Shown one piece after another: positions 46,227 to 54,866 of a stretch of 64,000 bases of DNA (its first letter is position 1; each line of letters opens with the position of its first letter). A model generated the notes under the pieces. It saw nothing but the letters and a program-made list of their open reading frames with translations, ran no database searches and was not told the origin of the DNA. Location of the stretch: contig JAOULX010000003.1 of NCBI GenBank assembly GCA_029881795.1, positions 124,001-188,000 on the forward strand. The letters are read 5' to 3'. The DNA is from Gammaproteobacteria bacterium. Its GTDB lineage: Bacteria; Pseudomonadota; Gammaproteobacteria; SZUA-229. A program made the position numbers and the translations under genes.

Positions 46227-46648
46227 ATGCGTGCGAAGCACACTAAATTACTATTATGAAGTTTAGAGAGAGCTGAAGCTGGTGCTAAATTGGCGCGCCT
46301 GACAGGAGTGTACTTGCGTGTGTAGGAGACACGTGGATTATGCGTGCGAAGCACACTAAATTACTATTATGAAGTTTAGAGAGAGCGGAAGCTGGTGCTA
46401 AATTGGCGCGCCTGACAGGAGTGTACTTGCGTGTGTAGGAGACACGTGGATTATGCGTGAGAAGCACACTAAATTACTATCATGAAGTTTAGAGAGAGCG
46501 GAAGCTGGTGCTAAATTGGCGCGCCTGACAGGAGTGTACTTGCGTGTGTAGGAGACACGTGGATCATGCGTGCGAAGCACACTAAATTACTATCATGAAG
46601 TTTAGAGAGAGCGGAAGCTGGTGCTAAATTGGCGCGCCTGACAGGAGT
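46227..46648 (-). repeat. 113-bp direct repeats downstream of tRNA-Arg, 3.7 copies, each with the tRNA 3' end
   Basis: Units begin ATGCGTGCGAAGCACAC at 46227, 46340, 46453 and 46566 (period exactly 113), with only a few substitutions. Each full unit includes ACTCCTGTCAGGCGCGCCA, the last 19 nt of the tRNA (T-arm, acceptor strand, CCA). The copy next to the tRNA merges with its real 3' end at 46648. Two hairpins per unit are possible (GTGC-GAA-GCAC and CGTGT-N7-ACACG). Transcription from the tRNA would read through them. The layout matches E. coli tyrT/rtT. Confidence 0.95.
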
Positions 46649-46706
46649 CGAACCTGTGACCTTTGCCTTCGGAGGGCAACACTCTATCCATCTGAGCTAC
46701 AGGCGC
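46630..46706 (-). tRNA. tRNA-Arg (anticodon CCG)
   Basis: Reads from 46706 to 46630. Acceptor GCGCCTG pairs with CAGGCGC; D-arm GCTC/GAGT; anticodon stem TTGCC/GGCAA around loop CTCCGAA (anticodon CCG); T-arm ACAGG-TTCGACT-CCTGT; discriminator G; CCA is encoded. 77 nt in total. No intron or defect. Its 3' 19 nt are copied in the downstream repeats. Confidence 0.97.
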
Positions 46707-47079
46707 ATTATTGTTAGGTGTTGTTTGCATCGTCTGGAAGACGATGGGGTAACACGCTTGCTGCTGTTGCAGCTGACCCGGTATGTAAAGCTTATCAGTG
46801 TTTTGCGGAATGTATTATCCGTCTTTCACCGACACACGCAAGCACTCTGAGTTACGCAGGTGACTGTGTTTTGTTGCTGTATTTTAGCTAAATAATTGTT
46901 TTTAAGGTAAAAAACTGGCTAATTCAGAACAAGCTGCTAAGAATATACTGTGTTGCGTCAGGAGTCCATAAGCAATTAATTATATTAATTTGGGCTTATG
47001 TGTTCACCGGGCGCGACTTTGGCGCTATAATCCGCGCTTTATTTGTGCCTTAACAGGCTTTCCGCATATTCGTGGGAGA
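46707..47079. other. Divergent gap between tRNA-Arg and cytochrome c5
   Basis: 373 bases without a convincing gene. It holds a perfect 8-base hairpin CATCGTCT-GGA-AGACGATG (46728-46746) 22 bases upstream of the tRNA and the promoter of the cytochrome gene. Frames here look non-coding. Confidence 0.6.
47003..47031 (+). promoter_or_regulatory. Predicted sigma-70 promoter of cytochrome c5
   Basis: TTCACC (47003-47008) and a perfect TATAAT (47026-47031) with a 17-base spacer, about 40 bases before the gene start. Confidence 0.6.
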
Positions 47080-47544
47080 ATGAGTGTGAGTAGTGAAAAT
47101 AACAGTATTCGTAATTTGTATGTTGGCTTAAGTGTTTTATGCCTGCTTGCTGCATTGGTTTATTTATTAAATAGCCTGTTTAATGTGGTGGGAAATGCCA
47201 GCAACGACGAAGGTGTGGCTGAGCATTTTGTTGCATCAACAAACGAGCGTATTAAACCGGTATCTGTAGTTAATTCCGGCGATGTTAATGTCGTGGTAGT
47301 GCGTTCTGCTAAAGAGATCGTTGAAGGGACTTGTATGAGTTGTCACGGCACTGGTGCGATGGGTGCTCCTAAGGTGGGTACTAAAGCGCAGTGGAAACCC
47401 CGTTTCGCCAAGGGCATGAAAAGCATGATGAAAAATGCAACGCAGGGTATAGGTATGATGCCTGCGCGTGGTGGTGATGCGTCATTGACTGATGCAGATA
47501 TCGAAAAAGCGATAAAATACATGCTGAAAAAATCCTCTCTGTAA
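47080..47544 (+). CDS. Cytochrome c5 family protein
   Basis: A 154-residue membrane-anchored monoheme cytochrome. One N-terminal hydrophobic segment (LYVGLSVLCLLAALVYLL) is followed by a periplasmic c5 domain with CMSCHG (heme), a later GIGMMPARGGDASLTDADIEKAI containing the axial Met, and no second heme. It likely carries electrons to a terminal oxidase. ATG 47080 with GGGAGA ahead is chosen over an earlier in-frame TTG at 46990. Confidence 0.92.
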   Translation: MSVSSENNSIRNLYVGLSVLCLLAALVYLLNSLFNVVGNASNDEGVAEHFVASTNERIKPVSVVNSGDVNVVVVRSAKEIVEGTCMSCHGTGAMGAPKVGTKAQWKPRFAKGMKSMMKNATQGIGMMPARGGDASLTDADIEKAIKYMLKKSSL

Positions 47545-47567
47545 TTGTTACAGGCTGATTTGAAAAA

Positions 47568-47591
47568 GGGCACCCAGAGTGCCCTTTTTTT
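47568..47591. terminator. Terminator between cytochrome c5 and comM
   Basis: GGGCACCCAGAGTGCCC stem followed by T7 on the plus strand and preceded by A5, so it can act for both converging genes. Confidence 0.92.
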
Positions 47592-47602
47592 ATGCCTGGC
47601 AT

Positions 47603-49114
47603 TTAGTGCTGCAGTCGATCCAGGCTGCGATAAGAGATCGCTTCACTGAGGTGGCTGCTGTTAATGTCGTTGCTGTTATCCAGATCTGCGATGGTGCGAG
47701 ACAGTTTTAAGATGCGGTGGTACGCCCGGGCTGAAAGTTTTAGTCGCTCCATGGCTTGATCCATCAGTAATTGTTCTGCGCTGTTAAGGTGGCAGTTTTT
47801 TTCCAGTTCGGCGTTACTGAGTTCGGCATTGACTTTACCGCTTCGGTTGATTTGTCGGTGGTAGGCCTGTAATACGCGCTGTTTAATATCGGCACTGCTT
47901 TCGGCATGATGTTGCTGGCTAAGTATGTCTCTGGGTACTTGCGGAACTTCAATCTGGATATCGATTCGGTCGAGTAGCGGGGCGGATATTTTAGAGCGGT
48001 ACTTGCGCTGCTGTTCCGGTGTGCACTGGCAGAGTTCTTTACCGTCGCAGTTGTAACCTTGAGGACAGGGGTTCATTGCCGCAATCAGCTGGAAAAGTGC
48101 CGGAAAGTCAGCTTGTCGGGCTGCTCGTGAAATGGTGATGCGGCCGGTTTCTAAGGGTTCTCGCAGCACATCAAGTACCTTGCGGTCGAATTCGGTCAGC
48201 TCATCGAGAAACAGAATGCCGTGATGAGCTAATGAAATCTCACCCGGCTTAGGGTTGGAGCCACCGCCGACTAGGGCAACGCCAGATGCGGTATGGTGCG
48301 GTGACCGAAACGGTCTAACGCGCCATTGATGGCGGTATTCAGCCTGGTCACTGATTGAATAAATTGCGGCGGTTTCTATTGCCTGTTGCTGTGACATCGG
48401 CGGCAGAATACCGATAATGCGACTCGCTAGCATGGTTTTACCGGTGCCGGGTGGACCTATCATCAACAGATTATGTTGGCCGGCGGCGGCGACTTCGAGG
48501 GCGCGTTTTGCGCGCTGCTGCCCCTTGATATCGGACATATCAAGCCGTGTTTCTGAGATTGGGGGTGCTGTCTGCGGCTCAGGGCTGTCGCTATTGAGTT
48601 CGCCCTGATCATTTAAAAACTGACAGACCTGCAGCAGGTTGGCCGCTCCCAGAGTCTGTATGTTATCGACCAGCAGGGCTTCGCTGATATTTTGATTGGC
48701 GATGATCAGGCCTCGGTTGCTGGCTTGGGTATGCAGTGCAGCTGGCAGAATGCCTTTTACGGGCCGGAGTTCGCCACTTAGCGCCAGCTCGGCGTGAAAT
48801 TCAAATTGGTGCAGATGCTGCTCAGGGATTTGTGATGAGGCAGCCAGAATGCCGAGTGCTATCGGCAGATCATAGCGCCCGCCTTCTTTGGGTAAATCAG
48901 CCGGTGCCAGGTTGATGGTGATGCGGCGCTGTGGGAATTCAAAATTTGAGTTGATGATGGCGGCGCGTACCCGGTCTTTGCTTTCGCGCACAGCGGCTTC
49001 AGGTAAGCCAACAATCGACAGGCTTGGCAGTCCGTTTGATAAGTGCACTTCGACAGTGACGCTGTGGGTAGTGATACCACTGAGAGCGCAAGTGTAGATT
49101 TTAGCGAGTGACAT
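47603..49114 (-). CDS. comM: ComM (YifB) Mg-chelatase-like AAA+ ATPase
   Basis: A 503-residue AAA+ protein. In competent bacteria ComM is a hexameric helicase that extends branch migration during integration of taken-up DNA. It has an N-terminal ChlI-like fold domain (HLSNGLPSLSIVGLPEAAVRESKDRVRAA), Walker A GPPGTGKTMLASRI (about 219), Walker B GILFLDELTEF and a C-terminal Mg-chelatase domain. Length is normal. The gene follows ubiK in the same direction, as in other gammaproteobacteria. With an exported DNA ligase nearby it could fit DNA-uptake functions. Confidence 0.95.
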   Translation of the reverse strand: MSLAKIYTCALSGITTHSVTVEVHLSNGLPSLSIVGLPEAAVRESKDRVRAAIINSNFEFPQRRITINLAPADLPKEGGRYDLPIALGILAASSQIPEQHLHQFEFHAELALSGELRPVKGILPAALHTQASNRGLIIANQNISEALLVDNIQTLGAANLLQVCQFLNDQGELNSDSPEPQTAPPISETRLDMSDIKGQQRAKRALEVAAAGQHNLLMIGPPGTGKTMLASRIIGILPPMSQQQAIETAAIYSISDQAEYRHQWRVRPFRSPHHTASGVALVGGGSNPKPGEISLAHHGILFLDELTEFDRKVLDVLREPLETGRITISRAARQADFPALFQLIAAMNPCPQGYNCDGKELCQCTPEQQRKYRSKISAPLLDRIDIQIEVPQVPRDILSQQHHAESSADIKQRVLQAYHRQINRSGKVNAELSNAELEKNCHLNSAEQLLMDQAMERLKLSARAYHRILKLSRTIADLDNSNDINSSHLSEAISYRSLDRLQH

Positions 49115-49147
49115 GTTTCAATCCTTGAAACGGTATTTAAGATAGAT

Positions 49148-49387
49148 TTATTCTTTTTCGAGTTCTGCTAAACGGGCTTCGAGCTGTTTTAGTTCTTGCC
49201 GACAGCGTGCCAGTAACGCGACCTGAATATCAAACTCATCTCGGCTGACTAGATCCATATCCCTGAAAATAGCCTGCACCGAAGCTTTAAGATTTTTTTC
49301 TAAGTCGGTTTGCAGCAGTTTAAAACTGTCCGGTACCGCATCAGACAGACGTTTGGTCAGCTGATCTATTACGTTGGGGTCAATCAT
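49148..49387 (-). CDS. ubiK: Ubiquinone biosynthesis accessory factor UbiK (BMFP domain)
   Basis: A 79-residue coiled-coil protein of the membrane fusogenic (BMFP) family, which assists aerobic ubiquinone synthesis with UbiJ. Typical sequence is MIDPNVIDQLTKRLSDAVPDS at the start and a C-terminal coil RCRQELKQLEARLAELEKE. It is 33 bases upstream of comM, the normal neighbour. Confidence 0.92.
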   Translation of the reverse strand: MIDPNVIDQLTKRLSDAVPDSFKLLQTDLEKNLKASVQAIFRDMDLVSRDEFDIQVALLARCRQELKQLEARLAELEKE

Positions 49388-49508
49388 AATCTTCTTTGGC
49401 TGTATTGTTGTTCAATTTTTGATAGTTTAACCGAATTCTTGTATTGATTGACTACTTTATCAGGAATCGAAGTACAGGACAGATGCTTAAACTAAGGAGA
49501 CTTCAACG

Positions 49509-50147
49509 GTGAAGATAAATAATATCGTATTGTGCGCTGTTTTATTGACCACGCTCTCAGCGCAGAGTGTGTTAGCAGCAAATAAGGCAGTCAGCTTTAT
49601 GGATGAGCTGGATAAAAATATGGCGGTGACAACAAATTATGTATGGCGAGGTATTGCGCAGACTGCTGGAGCAGCCGCAGTGCAAGGTGGCGCTGCTTAC
49701 AACATGAAAAACGGATTCGGGATGGATCTTTGGCTTTCCAGTAGTGCTGCCGGAGGCAGTGATGAGTTTGACCTGACGGCCAGCTATGCCTTGCAACAAG
49801 ATCGTACCGGCTATGAATTCGGGCTGATTTCATACAGCTACCCGCAGCTGGCAGCTGCCAGTTTTCAGGAAGTTTTTGCCGGCGTGAATGCAAACCAGAT
49901 GAACGCTTATGTCTATATTGATACCGATAGTAATCGCGGTAGTAATATCTATTTAGAGTTTTCGATTACGTTAGCAGACATCAAACTGGTGCTGGGCGTT
50001 AATAGTAATGACGTTCCAACCTCTGACTATAATTATATTTCGGCGGCTTTGCCGTTATCCAAAGAAATGATGTTGAGCTTTTCGCAGACTGATATTAATG
50101 GTGATAAGCAGGAGCTGGCATTAAGTTACAGTTTTCCGATGAAATAA
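49509..50147 (+). CDS. TorF-family putative porin (second copy)
   Basis: A 212-residue exported barrel protein with signal peptide (LCAVLLTTLSAQSVLAAN) and the family start NMAVTTNYVWRGIAQTAG. It is a diverged paralogue of the porin at 42287 and ends LALSYSFPMK. The start is GTG 49509. The upstream sequence has a sigma-54-like GG-N10-GT with one mismatch, too weak to call. Role is not known. Confidence 0.85.
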   Translation: MKINNIVLCAVLLTTLSAQSVLAANKAVSFMDELDKNMAVTTNYVWRGIAQTAGAAAVQGGAAYNMKNGFGMDLWLSSSAAGGSDEFDLTASYALQQDRTGYEFGLISYSYPQLAAASFQEVFAGVNANQMNAYVYIDTDSNRGSNIYLEFSITLADIKLVLGVNSNDVPTSDYNYISAALPLSKEMMLSFSQTDINGDKQELALSYSFPMK

Positions 50148-50178
50148 GCTGCCGCAGGCAGAGTAAACAAGTGGCAGG

Positions 50179-51078
50179 CTAATACATTGGAAACATAATG
50201 TTGAGCACTTCATGCGTTTGTTGTTGTGCATTAGCAACAATGTCGGCCAGCGTCGACAGATCCAGAGCGGTTATTTGCAAGCTGAGCGGATTGAAGTCGG
50301 CCGCGGCATCCAGCAGATTCTCATCGATAGGAATATCAGGTGACAGCGTGTTCACGATAGTGTTGGCTAGGTGCACAATAGCCGTTTCTATCTCATATTT
50401 TTCGGCTTTATCAGGTTGGTGATGGTGCTGAATAATGGTCTGAAAACTTTCCGGCAGTTGCCATGCCTGAGCTAATGCAGCACCCACGTCAGCATGTGTG
50501 AAGCCCAGCTGCAGTTGTTCTGCCTGATGTACAATACCGCTGGTTTCAGCCGCCTGGCGTAATACACTTTGTGAAATCTCGGGCTCTTTGTAATACAGCA
50601 CCAGTTTACCAATATCGTGCAGTAAGCCGGCAATAAACAGTCGTTCGGTATGTAAGACATTGCATTGTCGGGCCAGCAAGCGGGCGACAATGCCGGTAAA
50701 AACGCTGTGCTGCCAGAACAGCTCCATGTTGACGAGCTGATTAGGAATCCGATCAAACACTTCGAGCGCAGAGGTCGCCAATACCAGCGCCCGCAAATCA
50801 TCTTCACCAATCAGGCTAATGGCCCTGGACACCATTTCGATTTTACTTGGGAATTGATAATAGGCGCTGTTGACGATGCGCAGGATTCGGGCTGCCATCG
50901 CCGGGTCATGGGCAATGATTTCACCTAATTGTGCATTGGTGTGAGAGGGGTCTTCAAGCGCTGTATTGATACGGATACAAATTTCAGGCAATGAAATCAG
51001 ATTAATAATGCCGGCAACCATGTTAATCGGTTGTTGATTAACGGTTTTCGTCCCTGATGTGGTTTGAAGATTTTCCAT
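50179..51078 (-). CDS. HDOD-domain signalling protein
   Basis: A 299-residue protein made almost only of an HDOD domain, a catalytically non-standard relative of HD hydrolases (LPEICIRINTALEDPSHTNAQLGEIIAHDPAMAARILRIVNSAYY). One HD-like motif is kept in LFIAGLLHDIGKLVL. HDOD proteins take part in signalling linked to c-di-GMP and motility. Its partner is unknown; it is oppositely oriented to TorF and lies 72 bases from speE. Confidence 0.9.
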   Translation of the reverse strand: MENLQTTSGTKTVNQQPINMVAGIINLISLPEICIRINTALEDPSHTNAQLGEIIAHDPAMAARILRIVNSAYYQFPSKIEMVSRAISLIGEDDLRALVLATSALEVFDRIPNQLVNMELFWQHSVFTGIVARLLARQCNVLHTERLFIAGLLHDIGKLVLYYKEPEISQSVLRQAAETSGIVHQAEQLQLGFTHADVGAALAQAWQLPESFQTIIQHHHQPDKAEKYEIETAIVHLANTIVNTLSPDIPIDENLLDAAADFNPLSLQITALDLSTLADIVANAQQQTHEVLNIMFPMY

Positions 51079-51149
51079 GTTATACCTTGGTTGCTTGCGT
51101 GAGCTATTTATCGTGCAGTCATCTTGTCCTGGTCGCCGACCATTATACT

Positions 51150-51992
51150 TTATTTTTTCATAAATTCCGGTAACGCCATAGCGGCTTTGTGGATCTCAGC
51201 ATTGTAGTACAGAGTCGGGAACGTTTTATTTTTCGCGTCCGCTTCACGGAACTGATGCAGCGGCGTATTGCCACCAACGGTACAGCTCCACCAGCCTGAC
51301 GGGTAGACGCATTGTGGGAAGTTAAAACTCAAGGTTTCTGTATGGCCGGCTTGTTGCAGCCGCTGATGCATGGGCATCAGTATGCTGTCGAGGTGTAGCA
51401 AGGGTGATTCACTTTGCTGCACCAGCAGCCCGCCCGGCTTTAAAACACGCTGACAGTGGCGGTAGAATTCGGTGCTGAATAAGACTTCGCCGGGGCCAAT
51501 CGGGTCGGTGCTGTCAACAATGATGATGTCGTAACTGTCGTCGGCAGCATCTTTGACCCATTTGATGCCGTCATCAAAATACAGTTCAGCTCTTGGATCG
51601 TTGTTTGAGTCACATAATGCCGGGAAATATATCTCCGACAAGCGTGTTACCCGTTCGTCAATATCGATCTGTTGAGCCAGTTTGACGCTGTCATGTTTGA
51701 GAACTTCACGCAAGGTGCCACAGTCACCACCGCCGATAATCAGTACGTTTTCAGGATTCGGATGGGTGAACAGGACCGGGTGACTCATCATTTCATGGTA
51801 GATAAAGTTATCACGGTCTGTGAGCATAATGTAACCGTCAATCACCATCAGTTTACCGAAATGCGTGGTCTGGAAAATTTCAATTTTCTGAAATTCACTC
51901 TGCTCTTCATGCAGCTTTTCAGTAATTTGTAATGAGAATGCGCTGCCGCTGTTGGGCTGTGGTTCGCTGAACCAGCTCTGGTCAAGAGTCAT
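51150..51992 (-). CDS. speE: Polyamine aminopropyltransferase (spermidine synthase)
   Basis: A 280-residue enzyme that makes spermidine from putrescine and decarboxylated S-adenosylmethionine. The family core is present: GGGDCGTLREVLKH (SAM loop), the catalytic-site VDSTDPIGPGEVLFS and the substrate-recognition YHEMMSHPVLF. ATG 51992 with AGGTGA ahead is chosen; a GTG at 52001 would add three residues. It is divergent from speA with a 94-base gap, a coherent polyamine pair. Confidence 0.95.
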   Translation of the reverse strand: MTLDQSWFSEPQPNSGSAFSLQITEKLHEEQSEFQKIEIFQTTHFGKLMVIDGYIMLTDRDNFIYHEMMSHPVLFTHPNPENVLIIGGGDCGTLREVLKHDSVKLAQQIDIDERVTRLSEIYFPALCDSNNDPRAELYFDDGIKWVKDAADDSYDIIIVDSTDPIGPGEVLFSTEFYRHCQRVLKPGGLLVQQSESPLLHLDSILMPMHQRLQQAGHTETLSFNFPQCVYPSGWWSCTVGGNTPLHQFREADAKNKTFPTLYYNAEIHKAAMALPEFMKK

Positions 51993-52086
51993 AATAATCA
52001 CCTGTAAATAAACTGTTGGGGATTATAGCGGTTACTCGGTAAAATGAGTGCTGGTTTTTCTAATTTTTTATGAAGGCAGAGAGTGA

Positions 52087-53967
52087 ATGGCAAACTGGAG
52101 CAGTCTGGAGTCTAAAGCTACCTATTGCATGCAAAACTGGGGTGAGGGTTATGTGGATGTTGCCAGTGATGGCCATTTGCTGATTCGCCCGTATCGTAAT
52201 GCGGCGGAAGGTGAAATTGATATGAAAGAACTGCTGGAAAACATTCAGCAGCAGATGTCATTGCCGGTATTGATTCGCTTTCAGGATATTTTGCGCGATC
52301 GGATCAATCAGCTTACAGGTGCTTTTCAGCAAGCTTTTGAAAAGCATCAGTATGATGCTCGCTATACCGCGGTCTACCCGATAAAAGTTAATCAGCAGTT
52401 CAGTGTAGTCTCAGAAATTATCAGTCATGGTGGCAAGCGGGTCGGACTGGAAGCTGGCAGTAAACCGGAACTGATGGCGGTACTGGCACTGGCTGAGACA
52501 AAAAAACATACCATTATTTGTAACGGTTACAAAGACAGCGAATATATTCGACTTGCACTGATTGCTCAGCGACTGGGACACCGTATCCATATTGTGCTGG
52601 AAAAAACCTCGGAACTGGAGCTGGTGCTGGCAGAGGCGGCCAGTTTAAAGGTTGAACCGACGCTCGGTCTGCGGTTGCGTCTGGCCAGTATTGGTAAAGG
52701 AAAATGGCAGAATACCGGCGGAGAAAAAGCTAAGTTTGGTTTGTCAGCTGAGCAGATTTTATATGTGCTTGATCGTTTAAAAGCAGAAAACAAACAACAC
52801 TGGATTACCTTGCTGCATTTTCATATGGGTTCGCAAATTGCGAACCTGAATGATATCAAAACCGGGCTGGCAGAAGCGGCGCAGTATTTTATCGAATTGC
52901 AGCGTATGGGCTTTGATATTCGGACCCTGGATATTGGTGGTGGGATTGGTGTCGATTATGAAGGCACGGCATCGATGCAGGAATTCTCGGTCAACTATAC
53001 ATTGGACGATTATGCGGATGCCGTGGTCGGTTGTTTCAGTAAGGTTTGTGATCAGTATCAGTTTGATCATCCGGAAATTATTACCGAAGCCGGTCGTGCC
53101 ATGAGTGCGCATCATGCGGTACTGGTCACCGAAGTGGTGAATATCGAACAACGTGATGAAATTGATATAGGTTCTGACGATAAAAAGCACCACGCCCTGA
53201 TCGAACGTATGCTGTCTTTGTACAAGGACAGTAAAGACAGTGATCCGATATTGATCTACCAGCAGCTTTCTGCATTATATTATCAGGCACAGGATGTTTT
53301 TGTGAAAAGTGCTATCGGTATTGAAGAACGTGCTTTGCTGGAAAAAGTCTATCTCGCCAGTTGTCAGAGATTAAAGAAAAACCTGAGCCATGATGATATG
53401 CAACAACAGGCTGTTCTTAACAGTATCAACGAAAAACTGGCGGATAAAATTGTCTGTAACTTGTCGATCTTCCAGTCGATTCCCGATGTCTGGGGGATCT
53501 CACAGATCTTCCCTATTGTGCCGTTGCAACGACTGGATGAAAAGCCGGATCGTCGTGCTATTGTGCAGGACTTAACCTGTGATTCCGATGGCCAGATCAA
53601 ACAGTATGTCGATGCTTACGGCATAGAAACTACATTGCCGATACACCGTATCCATGACAATGAAAAATACCTGTTAGCGGTATTTATAGTGGGTGCCTAT
53701 CAGGAAATATTGGGCGATATGCATAATCTGTTTGGCGACACCAATACCATTAATGTCGAACTGGATGGCAATAAAAACTACCGATTGATTGATCCGGAAG
53801 CTGGTGACTCGGTCAGTGAAGTATTGAGTTATGTGCATTTTGATAGCGAAAGAATGCTGAAAGTGTACCAGGATAAAGTTGCAAAAGCCGGCTGTACTGA
53901 CAAAGAAGCAAAGCAGTTTGTAGAAGAATTATCAGACGGCTTGTACGGTTACACCTATCTTGAGTAA
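52087..53967 (+). CDS. speA: Biosynthetic arginine decarboxylase
   Basis: A 626-residue PLP-dependent decarboxylase, fold type III, that makes agmatine from arginine. The PLP lysine is in YTAVYPIKVNQQFSVV (about residue 100), the dimer/active-site motif is LLHFHMGSQI, and the substrate-binding segment ITEAGRAMSAHHAVLVTE is intact. Length is typical of the E. coli SpeA. Together with speE it gives agmatine, leading to spermidine; the agmatine-to-putrescine step must lie elsewhere. Confidence 0.96.
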   Translation: MANWSSLESKATYCMQNWGEGYVDVASDGHLLIRPYRNAAEGEIDMKELLENIQQQMSLPVLIRFQDILRDRINQLTGAFQQAFEKHQYDARYTAVYPIKVNQQFSVVSEIISHGGKRVGLEAGSKPELMAVLALAETKKHTIICNGYKDSEYIRLALIAQRLGHRIHIVLEKTSELELVLAEAASLKVEPTLGLRLRLASIGKGKWQNTGGEKAKFGLSAEQILYVLDRLKAENKQHWITLLHFHMGSQIANLNDIKTGLAEAAQYFIELQRMGFDIRTLDIGGGIGVDYEGTASMQEFSVNYTLDDYADAVVGCFSKVCDQYQFDHPEIITEAGRAMSAHHAVLVTEVVNIEQRDEIDIGSDDKKHHALIERMLSLYKDSKDSDPILIYQQLSALYYQAQDVFVKSAIGIEERALLEKVYLASCQRLKKNLSHDDMQQQAVLNSINEKLADKIVCNLSIFQSIPDVWGISQIFPIVPLQRLDEKPDRRAIVQDLTCDSDGQIKQYVDAYGIETTLPIHRIHDNEKYLLAVFIVGAYQEILGDMHNLFGDTNTINVELDGNKNYRLIDPEAGDSVSEVLSYVHFDSERMLKVYQDKVAKAGCTDKEAKQFVEELSDGLYGYTYLE

Positions 53968-54074
53968 ATCGTCAGATTGACGAGATAGCCGTTGCCGTTC
54001 AGTGTTTAGTAAACCGTATCCTGAAGGCTGACGGGTTCTGTTGGCGACAGCCGCTGATTTTTTCTGAATCTTGA

Positions 54075-54734
54075 TTACTTTTCTGAAAGCCTGAAGTTTT
54101 CGATGCATTCCTGGGCGGTCTCCTGTACCTCAGCGTCAGGATCATTTAGTAAAGCCTGAATGGCTGCTATTACCGATGGATGCATGGTCAGGCTGAGATA
54201 GAAGCAGGCATCATTACGAACTCTGGCAAGTTCGTGCTTGGTCAGTTGTATTAGCTCGGGGATCAGCCTGAGCAGCGCATCTGTTTCGGCAAACTCTTCC
54301 ATAATAGCACCGATACCAATTTGTACCGATATTTTAATCTCTTTGTGTTGCAGCATTTCCAGTAACAGCGCGAGTTTGTCGGGCTGTTTTTTTAACAGTT
54401 CGATAGCATCATTGAGCTGGCCGTTATTGAGCAGCTCATCGTAATATTCGATTAAGCCATCGCTGGAGCCTGCCTGTTTAATCGCTCTGAGTAACTCGTC
54501 CTTGCTGTGATTACCAAGCAGTTCAATATCACCAATTTTTAACCAGGGCACTGAGCGTATCTTGTATTGCTGAGCAGCTTCAGGTTGCTGGCTGATATTG
54601 ATAGCAGTCAGCTGACTGATCTCGCCACTTTTAAGTAACTCGCAAAGCTGATTGAGAACAGCGGGACAATGACTGCAACCGCTTGCCAGTAGCATTACAA
54701 CAGAAGGAGGGATATTGGTCGTGTTCGCCACCAT
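54075..54734 (-). CDS. Thioredoxin-fold and HEAT-repeat fusion protein
   Basis: A 219-residue protein. The N-terminus (about 10-90) is a glutaredoxin-like thioredoxin fold with a redox motif CSHC (LLASGCSHCPAVL) and a cis-Pro loop (SVPWLKIG). The C-terminus (about 110-215) is alpha-helical with HEAT-like repeats (ELARVRNDACFYLSLTMHPSVIAAIQAL, DPDAEVQETAQECIE). No signal peptide, so cytoplasmic. The combination suggests a redox-active scaffold. Function is unknown. Confidence 0.8.
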   Translation of the reverse strand: MVANTTNIPPSVVMLLASGCSHCPAVLNQLCELLKSGEISQLTAINISQQPEAAQQYKIRSVPWLKIGDIELLGNHSKDELLRAIKQAGSSDGLIEYYDELLNNGQLNDAIELLKKQPDKLALLLEMLQHKEIKISVQIGIGAIMEEFAETDALLRLIPELIQLTKHELARVRNDACFYLSLTMHPSVIAAIQALLNDPDAEVQETAQECIENFRLSEK

Positions 54735-54866
54735 CGGATAGCCGTCATGTCAGTAAAAGATTCTGCATATTAGCACCGATAGCGTGAAATAAGATTAGAA
54801 AAATAGTGATTTTGATGCTAAAAAATATAGATAAAAAATAACTTCATACATTAATAAGAATAAATC

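Noticed and set aside
49398-49411. Sigma-54 promoter upstream of the second TorF porin
   Set aside because: The -12 element is GT instead of GC and no NtrC-like dyad was found.
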